A stretch of DNA of 64,000 nucleotides from Bradyrhizobium erythrophlei (lineage in GTDB: Bacteria; Pseudomonadota; Alphaproteobacteria; Rhizobiales; Xanthobacteraceae), in contig NZ_LT670849.1 in the NCBI RefSeq assembly GCF_900142985.1, positions 3,472,001 through 3,536,000 on the forward strand, read 5' to 3'. Below the pieces are notes generated by a model. The model saw only the letters and a list, made by a program, of their open reading frames with translations. It had not been told where the DNA came from and did not search any database. This document shows, piece by piece, positions 42,794-52,090 of the stretch; within the stretch, counting starts at the first letter, position 1; each line of letters starts with the position of its first letter. A program made the translations under genes and the position numbers.

Positions 42794-42936
42794 TCGCGGG
42801 TTGATATCGGTGTTTTCTTGCCGCGTCCGTCAAGCGGCCGCGCCGTCAAGTAAAATGCATCAGGAATAAAGCGGCGACCGCTCCGGTCTTCTCTCGGCGT
42901 CAAATGACGGCCGAGTAACCAACCGGAGCGATCGAC

Positions 42937-43566
42937 ATGACCAAAAATTTAGAATCGGCGGAGACATCTACCGTCGCGACTCAGGCAGATGATCGGTTCG
43001 ATGGAACCAGCATCATGCTGCACTGGCTGACCGTGATCCTGATCGTGATTCAATTCTCCAGCGCGTGGATGCGCGAGAGCGTCGATCACCACAGCTCGAT
43101 CGCCGCAAGCCTTCTGGCGGCACATCTGAATTCCGGTGTGCTGGTTTGGGTCGCGGGTGTGGCGCGCCTCATCTGGCGACACAATTTCGCCTACCTGCCG
43201 CCATTTCCACCGAGCATGCCGAAACTTCAGCAGACCATTGCCAAGGTTAATGAATACAGCCTTTACGTCCTGCTGCTGGTGCAGCCGATCACTGGACTAG
43301 GCCGGGTTTTGTTCCGGGGTCAGCCCTTCGATTTGTTCTTCTGGCAGGTGCCGGCACTGTTCGAGGAGAATGATTCCATCCGCCACTTCCTGGCGGAGAG
43401 CCACGAGTTCGGCGCGAAAGCTCTGCTTGCGCTGATCGGGCTCCATGCAGGCGCCGCGCTTTTCCATCGGCTGGTACTGCGCGACGGCGTTCTGCAACGG
43501 ATGTTGCCGCGGATGTCGGCGCGCGCGAAGCTGGCGCCGGTGCTTGCAAAAAACGACGCGGAATAA
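42937..43566 (+). CDS. Cytochrome b561-family membrane protein
   Basis: Four membrane segments in 209 residues. Haem-ligand His are seen in IMLHWLTVILIVIQF (TM1), AAHLNSGVLVWVAGVARL (TM2), AESHEFGAKALLALIGLHAGAALFHRL (TM3/4). This matches bacterial b561/CybB-like di-haem proteins that move electrons between the quinone pool and a periplasmic partner. CGGAGC lies before the ATG. Confidence 0.88.
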   Translation: MTKNLESAETSTVATQADDRFDGTSIMLHWLTVILIVIQFSSAWMRESVDHHSSIAASLLAAHLNSGVLVWVAGVARLIWRHNFAYLPPFPPSMPKLQQTIAKVNEYSLYVLLLVQPITGLGRVLFRGQPFDLFFWQVPALFEENDSIRHFLAESHEFGAKALLALIGLHAGAALFHRLVLRDGVLQRMLPRMSARAKLAPVLAKNDAE

Positions 43567-43622
43567 AATCGACGCGTCGGAAGTCTTTGAGACGGATGGG
43601 TTCAAGCTCAGAAGGAACTTAG

Positions 43623-44267
43623 ATGATGTTTACCATTTCAAAATCGATTACCGCACTTGTGGCCTCGGTTGGTCTCTTTACCACGTTTGCCATGACCGCC
43701 CCGGCCGCGCGCGCTGACGACAAGGACATTGCGCAAGCCTTGCGTGCCGGCGGTCTCGTTCTTGTCGTGCGCCATGGCGCAACGTTTCCCGACAAGGCTG
43801 ACACCGACCCGCTCAACTTCGACAACATCGCCGCGCAGCGCAATCTGAACGACAAGGGCAAGGCGCTGGCGAAGGCGTTTGGCGACGCGCTGCGCCAGGC
43901 TGGCGTTCCCGTCGGCAAGGTCTACACCAGCAAATACAACCGCGCCTATGAGACGGCGGTCATTGCCGGCTTCAAGGATATCGAGAAGACAGCCGACCTG
44001 ACCGAGGGCGGATTGATTGTCACGCCGAATGAGAACAACCGCCGCGCGGAGGCGTTTCGCAAGATGATCGCGGTGGCGCCGACCGATCACACCAACACGA
44101 TCCTCATTACCCATCAGCCGAACATCGTTGCCGCGCTCGGCAAGGACTGGTTCGACGTCAAGGAGGGCGAAACCTCGATCTTCCGTCCTGCTGACGGCGG
44201 CTACAAGCTCGTCGCCCGCGTTCAGATGGACGAGTGGCCGCGCATTGCGACCGTTGCGTCGAAATAG
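43623..44267 (+). CDS. Exported histidine phosphatase-family protein
   Basis: A protein of 214 residues. A signal peptide (ALVASVGLFTTFAMTAPAARA) precedes the RHG motif (LVLVVRHGATFPDKAD), with the second conserved His in ILITHQPNIVAAL. This is the histidine phosphatase (phosphoglycerate mutase-like) fold; a periplasmic location and unknown phosphate ester are inferred. GGAACTTAG lies before the ATG, or its neighbour ATG one codon later. Confidence 0.85.
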   Translation: MMFTISKSITALVASVGLFTTFAMTAPAARADDKDIAQALRAGGLVLVVRHGATFPDKADTDPLNFDNIAAQRNLNDKGKALAKAFGDALRQAGVPVGKVYTSKYNRAYETAVIAGFKDIEKTADLTEGGLIVTPNENNRRAEAFRKMIAVAPTDHTNTILITHQPNIVAALGKDWFDVKEGETSIFRPADGGYKLVARVQMDEWPRIATVASK

Positions 44268-44483
44268 GGCGACCACGCCTCACGGCGATCCGATGCTGAC
44301 TTTGAATTGCGCAACCGCCATCCGGGCGGTTGCTTCGTTTGTGGTGGCTGTCATGCCGCGATCAGATTGATCCGGAAGGCGAGGCGCGATATGGAGGAAG
44401 CATAACGGCGCTGCGTCAAAGAGCTCAGCGCCCAAGACCGCGAAGGCTTAAGGGACCTTCAATATTCAAGGAGCGGCTAGGGC

Positions 44484-45653
44484 ATGGTTTCCCCCAAAAT
44501 TGCAATCATTGGCGCCGGGATGGGTGGCATGGCCGCGGCCGGAACGCTTCGTCAGGCGGGCCTCGATGTCGAGGTCTTCGAGCAGGCGCATCAATTCGGC
44601 CGGATCGGCGCCGGCATCCAGATGTTGCCGAATTCGATGAAGGTCCTGCGCGGCATCGGCGTCGAGGACAGGTTGCGCCAGCGCGCGTTTGCGCCGTACT
44701 CCCATCTCAACCGCGTCGGCGATACGGGCGAGCTCAAGCGCGAATTGCCGATGCCGGAGGATCTGTACGGCGCGCCGTTCCTTTGCATGCATCGTGCTGA
44801 CCTGCACGAGGCGCTGACCTCGGTCGTTCCGCCCGAAATCATTCATCTGAACAAGAAACTGGTCCGGCTCGAGCAGAACGGCGGCCCGGTCACGCTGTTC
44901 TTTGCCGATGGCACGACGGCTGCGGCCGACGCCGTGATTGGCGCCGACGGCGTCCACTCGGTCGTGCGCGACATCATCATCGGTCCCGACCGGCCGATTC
45001 ACCGCGGGCGCATCGCCTATCGCGCGGTGTTCGACTCGAGTCGCTTGCCGCGGGAAATCTCGCGTTCGCGCGTCAAGTGGTGGGGCGAGGACCGCCATAT
45101 CGTGATCTATTACACCACCAAGGACCGCAGCCAGCTCTATTTCGTCACCAGCGTGCCGGAGCCGGCCGACTGGATGACAAAGGAATCGTGGTCGGCGAAA
45201 GGCGACGTGCACGAGCTGCGCCAGGCCTATGCGGGCTTTCATGCCGAGGTGCGGATGGTGCTCGATGCCTGCCCGGATTGCCACAAATGGGCGATCCTTG
45301 AGCGCGACCCGCTGCCGACCTGGAGCCAGGGCAGGGTGGTTCTGATCGGCGATGCCTGCCATCCGATGACACCCTATATGGCGCAAGGCGCGGCGACGTC
45401 GATCGAGGATGCCGCTGTGCTGGCCCGTTGCCTGAAGGGCGTGGACGTCTCCGGTGTCGAAGCCGCTTTCAAGCGCTTCGAGGCGCACCGCAAGCCGCGC
45501 ACGTCCAAGATCCAGGAGATTTCGAGCGCCAACACCTGGATGAGCGGCGGCAACGACGATCCAAGCTGGCTCTACGGCTATGATGCCTGGAACGTCTCGC
45601 TGGACGCGCCGGCCCCGACGCCCGGCTCCACGCCGAAACCGGCGGCCGCATGA
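44484..45653 (+). CDS. FAD monooxygenase, 6-hydroxynicotinate 3-monooxygenase-like
   Basis: A flavoprotein hydroxylase of 389 residues with IAIIGAGMGGMAAAGTL, VIGADGVHSVVRD and VVLIGDACHPMTPYMAQGAATSIEDA. Several stretches match my memory of Pseudomonas NicC: VKWWGEDRHIVIYYTTKD in the middle and ISSANTWMSGGNDDPSWLYGYDAWN at the end. NicC oxidises and decarboxylates 6-hydroxynicotinate to 2,5-dihydroxypyridine. The next gene, an alpha/beta hydrolase, could be the NicD equivalent, but no NicX or NicF gene is seen here, so the substrate may differ. Confidence 0.82.
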   Translation: MVSPKIAIIGAGMGGMAAAGTLRQAGLDVEVFEQAHQFGRIGAGIQMLPNSMKVLRGIGVEDRLRQRAFAPYSHLNRVGDTGELKRELPMPEDLYGAPFLCMHRADLHEALTSVVPPEIIHLNKKLVRLEQNGGPVTLFFADGTTAAADAVIGADGVHSVVRDIIIGPDRPIHRGRIAYRAVFDSSRLPREISRSRVKWWGEDRHIVIYYTTKDRSQLYFVTSVPEPADWMTKESWSAKGDVHELRQAYAGFHAEVRMVLDACPDCHKWAILERDPLPTWSQGRVVLIGDACHPMTPYMAQGAATSIEDAAVLARCLKGVDVSGVEAAFKRFEAHRKPRTSKIQEISSANTWMSGGNDDPSWLYGYDAWNVSLDAPAPTPGSTPKPAAA

Positions 45654-46486
45654 GCCGTGCCGTGACGTCGTCATCGGGAACGATATCGGCGGCGGATGGC
45701 GCTTCGATCGCCTATACGCTGCACACTGCGGCCGGTTCGAAAGCGCGCCCGCGCATCGCCCTGATCCATTCGCTGGCGCTCGATCGCAGCTTCTGGGACG
45801 GCGTAGTGCCTTTGCTGACCCCGCATGCGGATGTACTGATTTATGATTGCCGCGGCCACGGCAAGTCCGCCAAGGTCAGGATGACCTACACGGCCGAACT
45901 CTTTGCCGGCGATCTGGCAAGTTTGCTCGACGACGTGAAATGGCCGCGCGCCATCGTCGCCGGCTGCTCGATGGGCGGATGCATCGCGCAAGCCTTCGCC
46001 GGTGTTTATCCCGATCGCGTGCGGGGCCTTATCGTGATGGACAGCACGGCCTGGTATGGCCCGACTGCACCGAAGGATTGGCGCGAACGCGCCGCGACCG
46101 CCGTCACCAAGGGACTTGCAGCGCTGTCGGCGTTCCAGTCGACGCGCTGGGTCAGCGAGGCTTTCCGAGAGACGCACGCGGATGTGGTCCAGAAGCACAT
46201 CGACGTGTTTCTTGCTAACGACGTCGATTGTTATCGCGCGACCTGCGAGATGCTCGGCGACGCCGATCTGCGCCATTATCAGGCGAACCTGCGCGTGCCA
46301 CTGAGCGTGGTCGTCGGCGAAGAGGATTACGCCACGCCCGTTGCGATGTCGGAGCAGATTCATCAGGCGGTGCCGAGCTCGACGCTGTCGGTGCTGCCGA
46401 AAGTTCGCCATCTGACCCCGATCGAATGCCCGGTGGTGATTGCCGAAAAAATCCTGGAGCTGGTTGCGCGCGTCGACAATGTCTGA
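45650..46486 (+). CDS. Alpha/beta hydrolase (PcaD/NicD-like)
   Basis: A protein of 278 residues whose ATG overlaps the previous stop (ATGA). It shows IALIHSLALDRSFWDG (oxyanion region), VAGCSMGGCIAQAFA (Ser nucleophile in GCSMGG), an Asp in VVGEEDYATP and a His in VRHLTPIE. It resembles 3-oxoadipate enol-lactonases and N-formylmaleamate deformylases. Coupling to the NicC-like enzyme points to a late step of the same pathway. Confidence 0.85.
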   Translation: MSRAVTSSSGTISAADGASIAYTLHTAAGSKARPRIALIHSLALDRSFWDGVVPLLTPHADVLIYDCRGHGKSAKVRMTYTAELFAGDLASLLDDVKWPRAIVAGCSMGGCIAQAFAGVYPDRVRGLIVMDSTAWYGPTAPKDWRERAATAVTKGLAALSAFQSTRWVSEAFRETHADVVQKHIDVFLANDVDCYRATCEMLGDADLRHYQANLRVPLSVVVGEEDYATPVAMSEQIHQAVPSSTLSVLPKVRHLTPIECPVVIAEKILELVARVDNV

Positions 46487-46548
46487 TCGGTCTCTCAACA
46501 ACGTTGTCGCCTGAGGCGGCCTGAAAAAGCGGAAGAGCGGAGGAAGCC

Positions 46549-47985
46549 TTGTCAGTTGTCAGCGCCACGTCGCGGTCCGAGGCTTCCGGCGTTTCCCCGT
46601 CCCCGTCAGATTTCGATGCCGAACAGGCTTCCGCCGGCCTGATCGCGCGGATGGAGCAGGTGCCGACCTCGCGTTGGTTCGTCACGGCGCGGATCGTGAT
46701 GGGAAGTGCTACGTTTTTCGACGCTTTCAACGCGCTGTCGATCGCCTTCGTGCTCCCGATTCTGGTGCCGCTCTGGCACATCACGCCGCCGGAGATCGGC
46801 ATCCTGATCGGCGCGAGCTATGTCGGCCAGATCATTGGCGCGCTGGCGTTCAGCTGGGGTGCCGAGCGTTATGGCCGCATTCCCTGCGCGGCGGCGGCGA
46901 CTGCGATTTACGCCGTCATGAGTCTGGCCTGCGCCACAGCCTGGAGTTTCAACGTCCTGCTTGCGTTTCGGTTTATCCAGGGGATCGGTGTCGGCGGCGA
47001 AATGCCGGTGGCTGCGACTTACATCAGCGAGCTTTCCAAGGCGCACGGCCGCGGCCGTTTCTTCATGCTGTATGAAATGATCTTTCCGATCGGACTGATG
47101 GTCACCGGCCAGGTCGGTGCGATACTTGTGCCGCTCATGGGATGGCAGATCATGTTCTTGATCGGGGGGATTCCTGGCCTCATCATCGCGCTGTTACTGT
47201 TGCGGTTGCCGGAATCGCCGCGCTGGCTGATCGGCAAGGGCCGGCTCGCCGCAGCCGACGCAGTCGTGCGGCGGTTGGAGGCGGCGGCCTCGGATAAGTC
47301 CGGCGCTGCGCTCGCCGCGCCAAGCACAGAGACCCTGCCTCAGCAGGTCGAGGTGCCACAGCGGTCGCGCGGCAGATGGGGCGAGTTGCTTTCGCCTGCC
47401 TACCGCGGCCGCACGCTGATCGCCTGGGTGTTGTGGGCCTCGGCCTATCTCGTCGCCAACGGTCTCAACAACTGGATGCCGACGCTTTACACCACGCTCT
47501 ATCATCTTGAGTTGACCCAGGCACTCCGCGCGGCTTCGCTGACCAACGTCGCGCAGGTGGTGCTGGTGTTGATCTGCGCGCTTGTGATCGACCGTACCGG
47601 CCGCAAGTTCTGGATGATGGGCGCCTTTGGCATGGGCGCGGTGACGCTCGGCATTCTGGGATTCGGCGGCGCGAAAGATGTCTCGTGGCTCATCGTGCTC
47701 GGCACGATCAGCTATGGGCTGATCGGATCGATCGCCGCGGTCGTCTATCTCTACACGCCGGAAATATACCCAACCCGGATGCGCGCGGTGGGAACCGGGG
47801 TCGCGACGTCCTGGCTTCGGATCGCCTCGGCGATCGGACCGGCCTTGATCGGCTTGATGTTGGGCAAAGGTGGCGGCATCGATTCGGTTTTTCTGATGTT
47901 CGCGGCCGTGGCCATTGTGGGACTGATTGCCGCAACCCGCATGATCGAAACCCGAAATTTACGCCTGGAGGAAATTTCGCGCTGA
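46549..47985 (+). CDS. MFS transporter
   Basis: The protein has 478 residues with about 12 membrane segments. The start is TTG 46549, supported by GCGGAGGAAG at good spacing; the next in-frame ATG lies 31 codons in. The loop after TM2 reads FSWGAERYGRIPCAAAA, a variant of the DRxGR motif, and TM5-6 is followed by LPESPRWLIGKGR as in sugar- and aromatic-acid porters. It probably imports the substrate of the preceding monooxygenase/hydrolase pair. Confidence 0.86.
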   Translation: MSVVSATSRSEASGVSPSPSDFDAEQASAGLIARMEQVPTSRWFVTARIVMGSATFFDAFNALSIAFVLPILVPLWHITPPEIGILIGASYVGQIIGALAFSWGAERYGRIPCAAAATAIYAVMSLACATAWSFNVLLAFRFIQGIGVGGEMPVAATYISELSKAHGRGRFFMLYEMIFPIGLMVTGQVGAILVPLMGWQIMFLIGGIPGLIIALLLLRLPESPRWLIGKGRLAAADAVVRRLEAAASDKSGAALAAPSTETLPQQVEVPQRSRGRWGELLSPAYRGRTLIAWVLWASAYLVANGLNNWMPTLYTTLYHLELTQALRAASLTNVAQVVLVLICALVIDRTGRKFWMMGAFGMGAVTLGILGFGGAKDVSWLIVLGTISYGLIGSIAAVVYLYTPEIYPTRMRAVGTGVATSWLRIASAIGPALIGLMLGKGGGIDSVFLMFAAVAIVGLIAATRMIETRNLRLEEISR

Positions 47986-48136
47986 TCTCGGCCTCGTTCA
48001 ACTGATCGTCACTCGACCTTCGTGTGTTGATGAATATCGTATCTGCCTGATGTTGGCACGGCTGCTGCATTGTATTCCTGCACGTCCGTGAAACCTGATA
48101 TATAATGAACCAGCAGAAACGATAGGCGATCCCACC

Positions 48137-49393
48137 ATGAATGCGTCACAATCTGGCCCCGCGACACCGATCGATCCCGTCAAGCTCGACCGGCTGGCGG
48201 AAGTCGCGATCAAGGTCGGGCTTCGACTTGAAAGAGGGCAGGATCTTCTGGTGACGGCGCCGACGGTCGCATTGCCGCTGGTCCGTAAAGTGGCTGAGCA
48301 CGCCTACAAGGCCGGCGCCGGCCTGGTGACGCCGATCCTGTCGGACGAAGCGATCACCTTGCTGCGTTATCGGTATGGACAGGATGAGAGTTTCGATCGC
48401 GCCGCAAATTGGCTCTATGAGGGAATGTCGAAGGCATTCGCTGCCAACACGGCGCGGCTCGCCATCGTTGCCGATAATCCGATGCTCTTGTCGAGCGAAG
48501 ATCCGTCGAAGGTGGCGCGGGCCAGCAAGGCGACCTCCATTGCCTACAAGCCGGCGCTGGAGCGGATCGTCAATTTCGACGTCAACTGGAACATCATCGC
48601 TTATCCATCGCCAGCATGGGCGAAGCTTGTGTTCCCGCAAGATGACGAAGACACGGCGGTCGGTAAGCTTGCCGATGCCATCTTCGCGGCGTCGCGGGTC
48701 GACAGGGAGGACGCCGTCGCAAACTGGCAAGCACACAATGAAGTGCTGCGTAGCCGGAGAGCTTGGCTGAACGATCAGAGATTTGGTGCCTTGCATTTTT
48801 CCGGTCCCGGCACTGATCTCACGGTTGGGCTCGCCGACGGACATGAGTGGCAGGGCGGCGGTTCGACCGCCAAGAATGGCATCACCTGCAACGCCAACAT
48901 TCCGACCGAAGAAGTCTTCACCACGCCGCATGCCCGGCGCGTCGACGGACACGTGGTCAGCACCAAGCCGCTGTCGTACCAGGGCTCGCTGATCGAAGGC
49001 ATCGCGGTGCGTTTCGAGGAAGGGCGTATTGTCGAGGCGAAGGCGACGCGTGGCGAGGAAGTCCTCAACAAGGTGCTCGATACCGACGAAGGAGCGCGCC
49101 GGCTCGGCGAAGTGGCGCTGGTGCCGCATTCGTCACCGATTTCGAAGAGTGGTCTGTTGTTCTTCAACACCCTGTTCGACGAAAATGCGGCCTGCCACAT
49201 CGCGCTTGGCCAGTGCTATTCGAAATGCTTCCTTAACGGCACCAATCTGACGCCGGAGCAGATTGCGGCGCAGGGCGGCAATTCCAGCCTGATCCACATC
49301 GACTGGATGATCGGCTCCGATCAGATCGATATCGACGGTCTTTATGCCGACGGCCGGCGCGTGCCGGTATTTCGGAAGGGCGAGTGGGCCTGA
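48137..49393 (+). CDS. M29-family metallo-aminopeptidase
   Basis: A 418-residue cytosolic enzyme. Metal-binding segments typical of M29 aminopeptidases (AmpS/aminopeptidase T) are seen: NANIPTEEVFTTPH (Glu), GEVALVPHSSPIS (Glu and His), CHIALGQCY (His, Tyr) and LIHIDWMIGS (His, Asp). These bind a two-metal centre that removes N-terminal residues from peptides. The nicotinate-pathway dioxygenase NicX shares this superfamily, but this protein keeps the full peptidase pattern and is longer. Confidence 0.88.
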   Translation: MNASQSGPATPIDPVKLDRLAEVAIKVGLRLERGQDLLVTAPTVALPLVRKVAEHAYKAGAGLVTPILSDEAITLLRYRYGQDESFDRAANWLYEGMSKAFAANTARLAIVADNPMLLSSEDPSKVARASKATSIAYKPALERIVNFDVNWNIIAYPSPAWAKLVFPQDDEDTAVGKLADAIFAASRVDREDAVANWQAHNEVLRSRRAWLNDQRFGALHFSGPGTDLTVGLADGHEWQGGGSTAKNGITCNANIPTEEVFTTPHARRVDGHVVSTKPLSYQGSLIEGIAVRFEEGRIVEAKATRGEEVLNKVLDTDEGARRLGEVALVPHSSPISKSGLLFFNTLFDENAACHIALGQCYSKCFLNGTNLTPEQIAAQGGNSSLIHIDWMIGSDQIDIDGLYADGRRVPVFRKGEWA

Positions 49394-49425
49394 ATTCCAG
49401 AAGGCCTGTGCCGATACGGCGCAAG

Positions 49426-49593
49426 CTAGTGGAGTGGATTTGACATTCGCTACCCGCCCCAGCCGCGGGTCCGAAAAGCGAATGTCAAATCCAAAACTCC
49501 ACTAGAAACTTGTATTTGCTAGTGGTCCTCTGATTCCAACATTCGCAAAAGTGCCGGCTGCGAAGGGATGCGAATATTGGAATCGGACCACTA
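49426..49593 (-). repeat. Double-hairpin element, copy 4 (inverted)
   Basis: Hairpin B is at 49426-49505 and hairpin A at 49519-49593. All four CTAGTGG/CCACTAG boundaries are intact. The A stem has one mismatch (ACATTCGC against GCGAATAT). The B loop is unlike those of other copies. It lies between the aminopeptidase and cupin genes on the same strand. Confidence 0.92.
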
Positions 49594-49712
49594 GGGCGGA
49601 TTGTCACAGCGCCCGCTAAGAAAAGTTTAAAATCTTGTTATTAGCTTGCCCTCCCAACACGCCGGGCCAATCCCGGCGCATTTTAAGAATTTGTTCGGGT
49701 TAAGGGACGCAG

Positions 49713-50159
49713 ATGGAACTGATCGAAACCAACAATGTCGTGGTCAACCTCTCGCCGAGGCCGATCGAGCCGTCCTGGATCATCGAGGGTAATCCGGTCG
49801 CGCAATCCTGCGTGCTGTCGCAAAGCGCCGATGGCCTTGCCTCCACCATCGTGTGGGAATGCAGCGAAGGCAAATTCAACTGGTATTACGATTTCGATGA
49901 AACGATCATGATCCTGGAAGGTTCGATCGTGCTCGAAAACGACGCGATGAGCCCGACCCGTTATGGACCTGGCGACGTCATCTTCTTCCGCGACGGCGCC
50001 CATGCCAGGTGGCATGTCGAAGGACGCGTTCGCAAGCTCGCCTTCTGCCGGACCACCCAACCGTTCATTCTGGGTTTCGCTGCAAAAGTATACAACAAGA
50101 TCAAGCGCGTCGTGTTCCTGTCCGAGAAGCGGGTGGCGCCGGGTCTAGCCTCGACCTGA
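49713..50159 (+). CDS. Cupin-domain protein (EutQ/Cupin_3-like)
   Basis: A protein of 148 residues. A single cupin barrel is visible: FNWYYDFDETIMILEGSIVLEND (motif 1, with Glu but aromatic and Asp residues where His usually lie) and GDVIFFRDGAHARWHVEGRVRKLAF (motif 2 with two His). The poor motif 1 suggests that it may not bind a redox metal. Relatives are small sugar- or ethanolamine-type cupins. GGGACG precedes the ATG. Confidence 0.75.
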   Translation: MELIETNNVVVNLSPRPIEPSWIIEGNPVAQSCVLSQSADGLASTIVWECSEGKFNWYYDFDETIMILEGSIVLENDAMSPTRYGPGDVIFFRDGAHARWHVEGRVRKLAFCRTTQPFILGFAAKVYNKIKRVVFLSEKRVAPGLAST

Positions 50160-50190
50160 GCCTTTGGCCGGTCACGCCACTATCTGACGG

Positions 50191-51243
50191 TTACTCGAGC
50201 TTCAGTCGGTAAACCTTCATCGCCGTTTTCGAGAACAGCGCGTCTTTCTCCGCCTCGCTTAGCGGAGTGGCGATGCGCTTGAAGGCGTTGAAGATGACCT
50301 GATAACTGCACTGGCCTTTGTCGGGCGGAAAGTTGCTCTCGAACATCGCGCGATCGACGCCGAATGCCTCGATGCATGTCTCTATATATGGCCGCCACAC
50401 TGTAGCCAGTTCTTCCGAGGACGGTGGCCGCGCGCGCTCGTGGAAGTCATAGCCCAGCAGGCACATCGCGAGCCCGCCGAGCTTGACGACGACATTCGGG
50501 CATTTCGCGATCTCGCGGATCGATGCCTTCCAGGTCGGGAAAATCTCTTCGCGCCGATTGGCATATTGTCCGGTGCCGGCCGGCCCGCCGCAATGGTCGA
50601 GCACGATCTGTGTATCGGGAAAGGCGCGCGCGAGGTCGGTGAGTTCGCCGATCTGCGGATGAAACAGCCACGCGTCAAAGCTCAAGCCGAGCGGCGCGAG
50701 GCAGGCAAAGCCTTTTCGGAACGTCGGATCAAGCAGAAGCCCTTTCGGCCGCGTCGCGTACATATGCGCGACGTTGGGATCGGAATCCCAGGCGACAGAA
50801 TGCCGGATGCCGCGGAAGCGGCCTCCACCTGCGGATATTTCCGCATCAAGCACTGCGCGCGCGTCTTCACCCGATAGCAGGTTGACATGGCCGACGATGC
50901 CGGCGCAGACCGCGGCCGGGCCATAGCCGCCGCTCGCGCTCATCGCCGCCGCGCCGTTGGCGAATTCCACTTCGCCCACGGGACGAAACGCTTCAGGTCC
51001 GCTGGCGCGGTACATCGAACGCGCCTCGACATAGACGGTTGCAACCACGTTGTGGCCGGAGGCGATGTCGGTCGTGATGTCGTCGAGCAGGTAGCGTTGG
51101 CCGCCGCGGTCCCACAAATGATGATGCGGATCGACAATCACACGCCCGCCGTCGAGCACGTCCTCCTGGTGCTGGGCCAGCCAGTCGGGCCGCGGATCGG
51201 CATAAAGGCCGGTTTTGGCGGACGGCAAAGTGCTGGCGACCAT
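50191..51243 (-). CDS. Amidohydrolase-family (PF04909) metal-dependent hydrolase
   Basis: A 350-residue TIM-barrel protein. Metal-binding residues are visible: IVDPHHHLWD near the N-terminus, then VLDHCGGPAG and the late AMFESNFPPDKG with the final Asp. This is the family of 2-pyrone-4,6-dicarboxylate lactonase, ACMSD and related decarboxylases or lactonases in aromatic breakdown. It converges on the cupin gene and is divergent from none; its MBL neighbour lies 28 bp upstream on the same strand. Confidence 0.86.
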   Translation of the reverse strand: MVASTLPSAKTGLYADPRPDWLAQHQEDVLDGGRVIVDPHHHLWDRGGQRYLLDDITTDIASGHNVVATVYVEARSMYRASGPEAFRPVGEVEFANGAAAMSASGGYGPAAVCAGIVGHVNLLSGEDARAVLDAEISAGGGRFRGIRHSVAWDSDPNVAHMYATRPKGLLLDPTFRKGFACLAPLGLSFDAWLFHPQIGELTDLARAFPDTQIVLDHCGGPAGTGQYANRREEIFPTWKASIREIAKCPNVVVKLGGLAMCLLGYDFHERARPPSSEELATVWRPYIETCIEAFGVDRAMFESNFPPDKGQCSYQVIFNAFKRIATPLSEAEKDALFSKTAMKVYRLKLE

Positions 51244-51271
51244 GAATTTCCTCGCGGTGATTTCTTGTTGG

Positions 51272-52090
51272 TTAGACGCCGCGAAGAATGATCACTGTCG
51301 GCGCTTGAGGCAAGGACTCCCGCGAGATCGTCAGGCTGCGTTCGGTCCGCTCGTCGATGGCGAATTGCTGGCCGATCCGGCGCATGAACTCGTCGAGCGG
51401 CGTGGCGAAGCGATGCATCGGCAGAACGACCGAGGCGCGCAAGCGCCGCGTGATCTCGGAGACGCCGTCGAGCGACATGGTGTAGGCGCCGTCGATCGGC
51501 ACCATCACGATGTCGAGCCGGCCGATCGCGGCGAAATGGCTGTCGGTAAGCTTGTGGTGCAGGTGGCCGAGATGGCCGATACAAAGTCCGGCGACCTCGA
51601 AAATGAAGATCGAGTTGCCGTCCTTGATCATCTCACCGCTGGAATCGTCCATGAAGTAGCGGCGGATGTCGGTGGTCACATTGCGAACGAGCACGTCACC
51701 GATGCGCTCGTTGATCCGGGCCGGAGAGCCATCGTCGGTCCAGCCGTGAAAGACGTGAGCAATGCGCGGGTCAGGAAATAGCGAGTAATGCGTGCTGTGC
51801 GCCCGGTTCATGGTGACGATGTCGGGCATGCGGCCGGTGGTGTAGGCGCCGCTGAAGTCAGTCGCGATCCGCAACCCCCCGGGCGTATCGATGTAGTAGG
51901 TCGAATGGCCGGCATAGGTGATCGTGACTTCTTCGGCCTTCGCGGCCGCGAGAGGCAGCGACACCGGGGTAACGCGGAGCGGCGATTGCGCCATCGCGAG
52001 GCATTCGCTGCCGCGCGGGGCATCCTGGGCAGCCGCCATCGAGAGCGAAAGCCCCAACAGGCCGAAGACAACCGCAACGACACGCAACAT
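51272..52090 (-). CDS. Exported MBL-fold (UlaG-like) hydrolase
   Basis: The start is taken at 52090 (MLRVVAVVFGLLGLSLSMAAAQ), which gives a clean signal peptide; the frame is open to 52183. The MBL fold shows ITYAGHSTYYIDTPGGLRIATD, then TMNRAHSTHYS at the metal-binding strand, GHLGHLHHKL, VMVPIDG and VVLPMHR. The usual HxHxDH is therefore reduced to a H-S-T-H pattern as in UlaG-like enzymes. It is probably periplasmic; the substrate is unknown. It lies 28 bp before the amidohydrolase gene. Confidence 0.8.
   Translation of the reverse strand: MLRVVAVVFGLLGLSLSMAAAQDAPRGSECLAMAQSPLRVTPVSLPLAAAKAEEVTITYAGHSTYYIDTPGGLRIATDFSGAYTTGRMPDIVTMNRAHSTHYSLFPDPRIAHVFHGWTDDGSPARINERIGDVLVRNVTTDIRRYFMDDSSGEMIKDGNSIFIFEVAGLCIGHLGHLHHKLTDSHFAAIGRLDIVMVPIDGAYTMSLDGVSEITRRLRASVVLPMHRFATPLDEFMRRIGQQFAIDERTERSLTISRESLPQAPTVIILRGV

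Noticed and set aside
44466..45674. 402-codon open frame on the minus strand
   Set aside because: It is antisense to the NicC-like monooxygenase, whose motifs are complete. The minus reading is Arg/Gly/Ala/His-rich with no recognisable fold, a normal shadow in high-GC DNA.
48137..49393. NicX-type dihydroxypyridine dioxygenase
   Set aside because: NicX shares the M29 superfamily, and its neighbours are NicC- and NicD-like, but the length and the full set of peptidase metal ligands favour an aminopeptidase.
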